Shown here piece by piece: positions 16,604 to 22,745 of a DNA stretch of 30,912 bases. Origin of the DNA: Cafeteria roenbergensis (taxonomy: Eukaryota; Sar; Bigyra; Bicosoecida; Cafeteriaceae); contig VLTN01000114.1 of assembly GCA_008330645.1 (NCBI GenBank), forward strand, positions 1 to 30,912. Direction: 5' to 3'. Position 1 is the stretch's first letter. The number at the start of each line of letters is the position of its first letter. The notes below the pieces were generated by a model. The model ran no database searches, was not told where the DNA came from, and was given only the letters and a program-made list of their open reading frames with translations. The position numbers and the translations under genes were made by a program.

Positions 16604-17824
16604 ATGTTCATAGTATACTACTTTTCAAAGAAGCTGAACAAGTACGTGACTTACAATGGTGAATCCATTGCAATGACCAAACTCAGGCCAAGAGGAATGT
16701 ATCTAATGAGTCCATTCAATGCAACACATGAAGGTCTCAAGGAATATCATGCTAAACTGAAGACAGACCAACGTGAAATATCTGGAATGTTACCTGATGA
16801 TGTGGATCTTCCTTACATCAAGTTTCAAAGTCATAGAGTTGCGAAGCTGTTGTGTCTGAATAAACTCCTACCAAAGAAATACCAGAGAAAGAAAGGTGAA
16901 GGGTTCTTGGATATATGTCCACGTGTGAAGAAAGAGGAAGGTATATGGCTTAATGGTTGTTATAATGCAGGTCTCACTTATGCTGAAAAAGGTACATATA
17001 AGAAGGTGTCAGCCTACGATTATAATTCATACTACTCACGAATTTTAGGCGGTTGTAAAGGGGGTTTCAAAATTCCAATGTGCGAACCTAGATTTGAGAT
17101 CATCAAGGAACTCCCTCGTCAGATTCCCTACGGCGTATACAGGGCCAAAATAACGTATGATGGACCCGATGATATACAGAAGGTCTTTGCATTCTCATCT
17201 AAGAACTATTACACTCACATTGATCTAAAGAATGCTCATGGTTTATCACTCAAACGGTTTCCATCTCTCAAGATTGAACTCATTGACGATGACACACCGA
17301 ATGCCATGATATATGATGAACTGATTATGGCGAAAGACATTTTCGGTGATTGGTTTGAGACATTGTCAGAGATCAAAGAAAAAACAAAGGGAAACCATCT
17401 CATCAAGCAGATGATGAACATTTGGGGCTTTATTTGTGAGAAAAGTGTAGTGGTGAAGAAAATACCATGGAGTGAGATACAGACATGGTCACATGAGAAG
17501 AGTCTACAATACGACATGTATCCGCTTGATGGCATGATGGGAGATGATCCTATATTTACATGCATCTACTTAGGCAATCCATTCAGAACATCAATGGGTC
17601 GTATCAAGCCGTTTCTCCAGGCAACAGCACGTGATCGCATTGCTCAAATGGTCAGGAAAAGTAGCATCTACGATAATATCATTCGTATCTACTATGATGG
17701 TCTTATTTCTAAGAAACCCATTGAGGTTTATGAGAAAGGGGTAGGCCATTCAATGAAATATGACAAATACCATGGTCATGACATCACTATCAGATCTAAG
17801 ATTGATATCGAGATACACAAGTGA
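16604..17824 (+). CDS. short family-B DNA polymerase-like protein
   Basis: 406 residues. Motif A appears as AYDYNSYYS with Asp at 139 (family consensus DxxSxYP). A motif B counterpart is KQMMNIWGF (Lys 268, Asn 272, Gly 275; consensus KxxxNxxYG). Motif C appears as RIYYDGLIS (Asp 365) where YxDTDS is usual, so the second Asp is replaced. Between A and B is NYYTHIDLKNAH…DDTPNAMIYD, a stretch I associate with polymerase-like proteins of algal and oomycete mobile elements. No 3'-5' exonuclease domain fits in the 138 N-terminal residues, so the protein is shorter than protein-primed polymerases of Polintons. It may be a divergent polymerase or primase-polymerase copying the element. Its stop lies 1 bp from the convergent integrase stop. 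Confidence 0.65.
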   Translation: MFIVYYFSKKLNKYVTYNGESIAMTKLRPRGMYLMSPFNATHEGLKEYHAKLKTDQREISGMLPDDVDLPYIKFQSHRVAKLLCLNKLLPKKYQRKKGEGFLDICPRVKKEEGIWLNGCYNAGLTYAEKGTYKKVSAYDYNSYYSRILGGCKGGFKIPMCEPRFEIIKELPRQIPYGVYRAKITYDGPDDIQKVFAFSSKNYYTHIDLKNAHGLSLKRFPSLKIELIDDDTPNAMIYDELIMAKDIFGDWFETLSEIKEKTKGNHLIKQMMNIWGFICEKSVVVKKIPWSEIQTWSHEKSLQYDMYPLDGMMGDDPIFTCIYLGNPFRTSMGRIKPFLQATARDRIAQMVRKSSIYDNIIRIYYDGLISKKPIEVYEKGVGHSMKYDKYHGHDITIRSKIDIEIHK

Positions 17825-17825
17825 T

Positions 17826-18815
17826 CTATTTCTTCTTAGCTTTTCTTCGTTTATCCAATCTATCGATATAGGCCTCAAGACCATCTTTAATAAGTTGGTC
17901 TTTGGGCTCCCATGTGCTTTGGTCTTTTGGGAAATCACTCCACCACACGAGATACTCACGTGTTTTGCCTCTACCTCTAGCATCAATGATATCTCTGACT
18001 GCAAACCTCTCAATTTTTTGATTCTTTGCCAACCTTAATTGATCTGCTGTATATGATGCATAACTATTATTATTTATAAGGTAACGATAAGGAATGACAT
18101 CTGAATTATAACTGAGGACCTGATCCACTTTCACAGCTGACCTTGACCATCTTCTATCACCTTCACGAAACCTACCATCGTTGAGCTTTCTTTCTGTGAA
18201 GGTTTCTGGTGCATCTAATGCCCAATGAACGATATCACCTTTCTTGAACTTGGAGTCTTTGATCGGTACTACAATCTTACGTCTTTTGAATGGATCACCA
18301 TTCGGAAGCTTTCTGATTGCATTGAGTTCTTTTCGTATAATTGGAAGTGCTTTGACCCATTCCTTGAATTCATATCCACTTTTTTGTTCTTCTGATGCCA
18401 TGTATCTATTAAGCAGATAACCAAGTGTCCTGTTTAAGGATTCCACCGTTGACATCTGTGTCTTGCGCCCTACATTGGTGAATTTATGATAAATGTTCTT
18501 ACCAAACATGTAGTTGTGAAAGATGCCTTTGAATTCTGATCCTTGGTCTGTCTGAATTGATGCTTTCGGAAAATTCAAGTGAGGTCTTTGGATCATACTC
18601 TTAAATGCATCAAGGACTGTCTGAGGTTGTTTATTCTTGAGTGGTTCAATGTCAAATTCTTTGCTCCAAAGGTCAACCACGACTAGCAAGTATCTATATC
18701 CTTCTGATGTAGTTGGCAAGAACAGTAAATCTGCCATGAAGCTATGATCTTCCATCGGAAATGTGTTTTGTCTTACACTGGTGAATTTCTTTGGAACCTT
18801 GGGAGGTTTTTGCAT
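17826..18815 (-). CDS. DD35E retroviral-type integrase with chromodomain-like C terminus
   Basis: 329 residues from the first in-frame ATG (18815). The catalytic core shows Asp 29 (FMADLLF), Asp 90 (TDQGSEF) and Glu 125 (STVESLNRT), the last two exactly 35 apart, as in retroviral, Ty3 and Polinton integrases. Residues about 265-320 (REYLVWWSDFPKDQSTWEP) match a chromodomain, which can bind modified histones and direct integration. The enzyme would insert linear element DNA into host chromosomes. Upstream, a start codon at 18886-18888 opens a frame (MDKDKKRNLNDILKDL) that runs into this one if the A5 run at about 18806-18810 is one base off, so the N terminus may be about 25 residues longer. 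No AGTACTTAAAGA motif precedes it. It is convergent with the polymerase-like gene. Confidence 0.85.
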   Translation of the reverse strand: MQKPPKVPKKFTSVRQNTFPMEDHSFMADLLFLPTTSEGYRYLLVVVDLWSKEFDIEPLKNKQPQTVLDAFKSMIQRPHLNFPKASIQTDQGSEFKGIFHNYMFGKNIYHKFTNVGRKTQMSTVESLNRTLGYLLNRYMASEEQKSGYEFKEWVKALPIIRKELNAIRKLPNGDPFKRRKIVVPIKDSKFKKGDIVHWALDAPETFTERKLNDGRFREGDRRWSRSAVKVDQVLSYNSDVIPYRYLINNNSYASYTADQLRLAKNQKIERFAVRDIIDARGRGKTREYLVWWSDFPKDQSTWEPKDQLIKDGLEAYIDRLDKRRKAKKK

Positions 18816-18952
18816 AATCAATCACTTCCTGACTAACATCAAGGTCCTTGAGTATATCATTCAAATTTCGTTTCTTATCTTTGTCCATAAATTATGTAAA
18901 GAAAAAGAATCTTTTGATCATGAAGAGAGATTGTCAATGTCATAAACTGGTA

Positions 18953-19180
18953 TCACTGATTTTCCAGCTCTTCAACCCTTGCATGTAGTTGTTGTACTGC
19001 TTTAATTAACGGAGCCATAAGTTCGCTGTATCTAATACCGTATCTTTGTTTCATCTTTGCCATCAATACATTAACCATATAGTTACTACATCTTGTGCAA
19101 TCAATCCAAAGTGTTTTCTTACTCCCCCATTCTTCCACCTGAATGACTTTGGTCTGAGTTTGTTGATGAGGCTGAGTCAA
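18953..19180 (-). CDS. small protein with TRCSNYMVN motif, no ATG start
   Basis: About 75 codons beginning at TTG (19180) directly after an in-frame TAA; the first in-frame ATG lies inside the conserved motif. The frame ends in a coiled-coil-like helix (VQQLHARVEELENQ). It shares TRCSNYMVN, then a Leu and an RY eight or so residues on, with the divergently oriented protein starting at 19255, so the two are paralogues. The missing start suggests a 5' truncation, an indel or an upstream exon. It lies upstream of the integrase on the same strand. Function unknown. Confidence 0.5.
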   Translation of the reverse strand: MTQPHQQTQTKVIQVEEWGSKKTLWIDCTRCSNYMVNVLMAKMKQRYGIRYSELMAPLIKAVQQLHARVEELENQ

Positions 19181-19341
19181 TTAAGGATTATATAAAAACC
19201 TATGAATTATGAGAATCAAGCTTTTAAAAAAATCTTATTAAATTATATATAGTAATGTTGAGTGAACTCCTCGATAAAAACACAAAAGACCAACAACAAC
19301 AAAAATTAGGTGCTACTAGATGTAGTAACTATATGGTTAAT
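19070..19341. repeat. 24-bp perfect inverted repeat within two divergent genes
   Basis: Positions 19318-19341 and the reverse complement of 19070-19093 are identical over 24 bp, encoding RCSNYMVN in both divergent frames with no synonymous change, while flanking codons differ freely. The arms are 224 bp apart. Either a recent local conversion or a DNA-level constraint could explain it. Confidence 0.7.
19181..19254. promoter_or_regulatory. divergent intergenic region
   Basis: AT-rich 74 bp between two divergent paralogues. AAGCTTTTAAAAAAATC followed by TATATATAGTA just before the ATG at 19255 resembles the element's two-block promoter only loosely. The first block is not a good match. Confidence 0.3.
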
Positions 19342-19530
19342 ACACTTTTAGGACTAAGTAAGTTCTTAAAGGAACGTTATCCTCCTGAATTCTTTAAAGA
19401 TGGAATAATTAGAAAAGAAGCATTGAATTTACATAATACAATAAAACGTATCAAGATGGAGAAAACAGAATTATTATCAATTATTTATGAAAAATTTAAT
19501 AAACTGACCAAAAAAGAGAAAAGAGAACTT
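19255..19530 (+). pseudogene. 5' part of TRCSNYMVN-type gene interrupted by a retrotransposon repeat
   Basis: From the ATG at 19255 (preceded by TATATATAGTA) the frame encodes 92 residues of viral-type, AT-rich codons: TRCSNYMVN near residue 22, then a Lys/Glu-rich helical stretch ending TKKEKREL. The frame then enters a GC-rich 310-bp repeat at 19531 and stops after nine foreign residues (19558-19560). The likely remainder of the gene resumes after the repeat at 19839-20186. Paralogous to the minus-strand frame at 18953-19180. Function unknown. Confidence 0.6.
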
Positions 19531-19840
19531 GACAACAAGCCTGAAGAGGCTGAACACTGAGCTGAACGAATGACAACACATCCAGTCAAAGGGATTCCAT
19601 ATCCCGCGACAAGACCAGGCGGCGAAGAGGCGAACCGGAGGAGGGTGTCCTTCTCGCTGCAGAGCGGGGGAAAGCTCTGCCCAACGGGCGCGCGCGCAAT
19701 CAGCACACCGGACGCAGGAACTCTCCCGTCCGTAACGGGAAACTCAGCGGCACGGCACTCGCCTGCCCTGATCAGTTATCCCACAGGGAATCAGCGACTC
19801 CGCATTCCCGCCGCGTTTGTGTGACGCGCGCTTAAGCTTT
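19531..19840 (+). mobile_element. solitary 310-bp A repeat of the DIRS/Ngaro-like retrotransposon
   Basis: Exact reverse complement of 22179-22488 except for one base (GGCGAAGAGG here, GGCGACGAGG there). It is GC-rich inside AT-rich coding sequence and lacks any flanking B repeat or retrotransposon gene, so it looks like a solo repeat or a 5'-end fragment. No target-site duplication is evident, as expected for tyrosine-recombinase elements. Confidence 0.85.
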
Positions 19841-20186
19841 ACCATTCTTTACTAAAATACCATTAGATTATGGCAAACTTTTTAAATCTGAACCAATACT
19901 TATTAATCGCAAATTTACAAATTTTAGGAAACCTATTAATCATTATATTCAAGAATATATTAAACTAGATTCAATAATTAGACTTGAAGATGATATATAT
20001 TTTGATAGTTTTCTATGGGGAAAAAATTTAAAGGACGTAATCGATTATGCAAATGAAATATCGAATGGACATCTTGAAAGATTGTATTTAGAACAACTAA
20101 ATAAAAAAGAAATAACCGATGATATGCGTGTTGCTCCTGAATTTAGAAAAATGCAAGAGGAAATTTATGTAGCAACTCATTCATGA
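19839..20186 (+). pseudogene. 3' part of the interrupted viral gene
   Basis: An open frame without a start of about 115 codons begins at the edge of the inserted repeat (LPFFTKIPLDYGKLF…) and ends at TGA 20184-20186. Codon use is AT-rich, as in the viral element. The content is charged and helical (FLWGKNLKDVIDYANEISNG) and of no recognised family. Position and composition suggest it was continuous with 19255-19530 before the 310-bp insertion, though the exact frame match across the junction needs a 1-base adjustment. Confidence 0.55.
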
Positions 20187-20306
20187 TTCTGTAAAGTTCT
20201 TTAAAGCATGTACATTAAGGTAATTTTTTTTTTATGTGGAGATGAAGAAAAAATCTTTGTCTAATACAATGGATATAGTTCAGAAAAAAATCTTGACTTA
20301 TATTAT
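20187..20306. other. AT-rich intergenic region before the P-loop gene
   Basis: Contains an 11-T run (20224-20234) and an ATCTTGACTTATATTAT stretch just before the ATG at 20307. There is no AGTACTTAAAGA core. Possibly a promoter of a different class. Confidence 0.35.
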
Positions 20307-20924
20307 ATGTCAGAACTAACAACAACAGCTATAGTATCAATTGCTTCAACACTCACTCCTCTAGCATTACATCTCGGTGCATCATGTATGAATCGTGTGA
20401 GAAATCCCAAGTACATCAAAAAGAATGTTCTAGTTTTGCCCCCAAAAGGTGGAAAGTCGTATCTTAAGTCAGTGATTCAATCAAACGATGTACTGGTGGT
20501 AGACTTGGATGAGTTCATGAACTCCTTCAACACATCAAAAGACCTGGACAGACTCAAAGAGTGTGTCAACCATGGTAATCTCCATGAATATGACTTATTT
20601 TATCAGGAATGCTCAATCAAATGTCTCGATCGTATCAAGCACATGATAAAGAATGCAAAGAAGTTGAGAGTGCTCTTTGTAACCTCTTCTTATTCCTTCT
20701 CGTCTCTATTCCGTAAGGATGCCGTCTGTGTTGCATCTCCAAACAGTGACTTCTTTGAAAAGATTTTAAAAAAAGAAGATGCAGAAACACGTGAAACTCT
20801 GAGGAAACGTAGACAGTTCTTATTGGACTCTGTACCAGTCAAGAATGCTATAACAACATACAACTCATATGATGAACTGGAAACGATGGTGCGTGATCGT
20901 ATGGGTCTAAAGAGACATCTATAG
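20307..20924 (+). CDS. P-loop-like protein, candidate packaging ATPase or kinase-like
   Basis: 205 residues. A hydrophobic N-terminal stretch (about residues 8-24) could be a membrane anchor. Residues 41-53 read VLVLPPKGGKSYL, like a Walker A loop after a beta strand, though the first Gly/Ala of the strict consensus is Leu. VLVVDLDEF (62-70) follows like a Walker B or kinase-type Asp strand, and RVLFVTSSYSF (about 123-133) like the next strand. The order suggests a small nucleotide-binding fold. It lies 101 bp upstream of the capsid-like gene on the same strand, and both lack the AGTACTTAAAGA promoter motif, so they may form a late virion module with this as packaging ATPase. A nucleotide kinase or an unrelated protein remains possible. 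Confidence 0.5.
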   Translation: MSELTTTAIVSIASTLTPLALHLGASCMNRVRNPKYIKKNVLVLPPKGGKSYLKSVIQSNDVLVVDLDEFMNSFNTSKDLDRLKECVNHGNLHEYDLFYQECSIKCLDRIKHMIKNAKKLRVLFVTSSYSFSSLFRKDAVCVASPNSDFFEKILKKEDAETRETLRKRRQFLLDSVPVKNAITTYNSYDELETMVRDRMGLKRHL

Positions 20925-20986
20925 ATTCAATAATTTTATGACTTCTATAATTTAGTTCTCCGAAAGCTAGGAATAATGCAACAGCG

Positions 20987-21019
20987 AATTCATCAGATAT
21001 TTTTTATCTCTGCTGAATT
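20987..21019. promoter_or_regulatory. imperfect hairpin just upstream of the capsid-like gene
   Basis: AATTCATCAGATA (20987-20999) is nearly the reverse complement of TATCTCTGCTGAATT (21005-21019) around a T-rich loop, ending 6 bp before the ATG at 21026. It could be the preceding gene's transcript end or a control element of the capsid-like gene. Confidence 0.4.
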
Positions 21020-21025
21020 TATATA

Positions 21026-21898
21026 ATGAGTGTACATACATACGTAAATGGTGATCAGCTATCCAATAGTGACTCGGCTACTGCAAGAATAGAGATCAAT
21101 CGACAAAATGCAGTGATCACTGAGTCAAGAAATACAGACGTATCAATAGAGCGATTTGTACTAGAAGGCTTCTTCCCTCTTTTTAAGGTAGAGGATGATA
21201 TAAGTATTGGTATCATTAATATCTCATCTGGTATACCAGTGTATCAGGAGATAGATTTCTCACCAAAGTCCAGGGGTGGATTCCTATATAACTATAGACA
21301 CGTGGCCGAGGCAGTGCAGACAGCCCTTAATACTCTTTGCTCTGCTCTATCTATCACTGATGTTCCTGAATTCAAGTTTGACGGTTTTGATAAGTTCACG
21401 ATTTCAACAACATCAGCATTCCGTGGTGCTTGGCAAATAGCAATGGACTCTAAAATGTATCGCTACTTTAACACATTTGACTTTGAAACATCAAAATTCC
21501 CTTACATTCTCTACCTTGACCAGGATGTGGAAGAACAGAAAACAAGGACCACCGAGTTCCTATCTCCTGTCAAAAGGGTTGTTCTTAAGACAAATTTATC
21601 AGTTCGTAGTGAATACCTACCCGATCCATCAGTGGACAATAACAATAACAACGCCGTTTCATCATCTGATGGTCAATTCTTAGTGGATTATAGATTCTTC
21701 CAGTCAGACGGCAATCCGCTTCAAGAGCTCTTTTTTAGTGCAAGCGGTACCCACAACCGCTGGCATAATGTAATAGATGGCTCAACCGTACAAAATTTCT
21801 ATGTTACATTTGAGTGGATCGATGTCAATAATAACTCTTACCCTGTAACTTTAAAGGATGGATGCACTGCCTCTCTCAAATGCTATTTCTCAAAATAA
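21026..21898 (+). CDS. candidate jelly-roll capsid (minor capsid/penton-type) protein
   Basis: 290 residues, rich in beta-prone stretches, Asn, Ser and aromatic residues, with no signal peptide or catalytic motif. The layout resembles single-jelly-roll structural proteins of small DNA viruses and Polinton-like elements as I remember them. An early strand RFVLEGFFPLF is followed by a helix YNYRHVAEAVQTALNTL, then FPYILYL, then VKRVVLKTNLSVRSEYLPDP. An Asn/Ser linker (about residues 205-217) precedes a conserved-looking end with LVDYRFFQSDGNPLQELFF, FEWIDVNNNSYPVTL and a final SLKCYFSK. The last block (VxxEWxDxxxNxxPxxLxxGxxxSxKxxF) is the best support. It would form capsid vertices or shell. 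No double-jelly-roll major capsid protein is seen, so it could instead be the main shell protein of an unusual small virus. Confidence 0.5.
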   Translation: MSVHTYVNGDQLSNSDSATARIEINRQNAVITESRNTDVSIERFVLEGFFPLFKVEDDISIGIINISSGIPVYQEIDFSPKSRGGFLYNYRHVAEAVQTALNTLCSALSITDVPEFKFDGFDKFTISTTSAFRGAWQIAMDSKMYRYFNTFDFETSKFPYILYLDQDVEEQKTRTTEFLSPVKRVVLKTNLSVRSEYLPDPSVDNNNNNAVSSSDGQFLVDYRFFQSDGNPLQELFFSASGTHNRWHNVIDGSTVQNFYVTFEWIDVNNNSYPVTLKDGCTASLKCYFSK

Positions 21899-22002
21899 TA
21901 TAGATTGTCAAAGTTGAAATAGATGGATTGCTTAATCAGTCTATTTTGCCAATTATCTCAATGATGTGAAAGTATATAGAATAAATTCTCTTGTTACTAT
22001 TT
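21899..22002. other. right end of the virus-like element
   Basis: AT-rich, non-coding, 104 bp. ATTGCTTAATCAGTCTATTTTG and a terminal CTTGTTACTATTTTGAG lead into GC-rich retrotransposon sequence at about 22003. CTTGTTACT (21990-21998) is the reverse complement of AGTAACAAG at 12599-12607 near the left end. Confidence 0.4.
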
Positions 22003-22158
22003 TGAGCTCGTATCGTTTTCTATTGCGGGTGTGCGAGTGTCCGAGCTCGTCGTCGCCCCCTCTCACCCGGGATCGTGACTGGGGGTAGGTCCCCGAGTAT
22101 GGCAAGTGGGCTCTGCTTGGTAGAGCCCTCCACCCGGCGGGCAGAGCCGCGTCTGCCC
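22003..22158 (-). repeat. B2 split direct repeat
   Basis: Matches 22489-22643 over its whole length in the same orientation. The one length difference is a C run (GGTCCCCGAG here, GGTCCCGAG there). Twenty bases (GCGGGGCGGGTGGGCTGGGA) separate it from the A repeat. Confidence 0.85.
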
Positions 22159-22178
22159 GCGGGGCGGGTGGGCTGGGA

Positions 22179-22488
22179 AAAGCTTAAGCGCGCGTCACAC
22201 AAACGCGGCGGGAATGCGGAGTCGCTGATTCCCTGTGGGATAACTGATCAGGGCAGGCGAGTGCCGTGCCGCTGAGTTTCCCGTTACGGACGGGAGAGTT
22301 CCTGCGTCCGGTGTGCTGATTGCGCGCGCGCCCGTTGGGCAGAGCTTTCCCCCGCTCTGCAGCGAGAAGGACACCCTCCTCCGGTTCGCCTCGTCGCCGC
22401 CTGGTCTTGTCGCGGGATATGGAATCCCTTTGACTGGATGTGTTGTCATTCGTTCAGCTCAGTGTTCAGCCTCTTCAGGCTTGTTGTC
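22179..22488 (-). repeat. A2 split repeat, 310 bp
   Basis: Inverted relative to the solo copy at 19531-19840, with a single mismatch. It sits between the two B repeats as expected for the 3' end of a Ngaro-type element. Confidence 0.85.
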
Positions 22489-22643
22489 TGAGCTCGTATC
22501 GTTTTCTATTGCGGGTGTGCGAGTGTCCGAGCTCGTCGTCGCCCCCTCTCACCCGGGATCGTGACTGGGGGTAGGTCCCGAGTATGGCAAGTGGGCTCTG
22601 CTTGGTAGAGCCCTCCACCCGGCGGGCAGAGCCGCGTCTGCCC
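22489..22643 (-). repeat. B1 split direct repeat
   Basis: First B copy after the recombinase gene on the minus strand, directly adjoining A2. Matches 22003-22158. Confidence 0.85.
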
Positions 22644-22745
22644 TCCGCCTGTCCCATTCGCCATACGATACCAACCGGGGCGCAGCAGAGCTGCCTGTTG
22701 CTCTCCTCATCCCCTTTCGCCGCGCGCGCAGGCCGCCCGCGGGGC

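Larger units (their letters stand above)
12369..22002. mobile_element. AT-rich endogenous virus-like element (Polinton-like/small DNA virus type)
   Basis: Base composition drops abruptly from GC-rich to strongly AT-rich at about 12369 and returns at about 22003. Gene density is high, most intergenic gaps are under about 100 bp, and coding strand changes in blocks. Recognisable functions are an SF3 helicase, a family-B polymerase-like protein, a DD35E integrase with chromodomain-like tail, a U1-type zinc finger, a P-loop-like protein and a candidate jelly-roll capsid protein. A shared upstream motif precedes six genes. Polintons, virophages and Polinton-like viruses carry comparable sets, but no double-jelly-roll major capsid protein or maturation protease is recognisable here. 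Both ends are bounded by retrotransposon sequence and no convincing terminal inverted repeats remain, so ends may be lost. A 310-bp retrotransposon repeat (19531-19840) is inserted inside. Confidence 0.8.

Noticed and set aside
19570-19824. 84-codon frame in the 310-bp repeat, also at 22195-22449
   Set aside because: Present only because the repeat is duplicated; no domain, and the repeat has a structural explanation as the A repeat.
12486-21228. 15-nt identity GGTATCATTAATATC between 12486-12500 and the capsid-like gene near 21212
   Set aside because: Both lie in AT-rich DNA where a match of this length can occur by chance, and flanking similarity is too weak to claim a capsid-gene remnant.
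12369-22002. Assignment to Mavirus-type virophages
   Set aside because: No Mavirus-like major or minor capsid pair, protease or long protein-primed polymerase is recognisable; only the context resembles that system.
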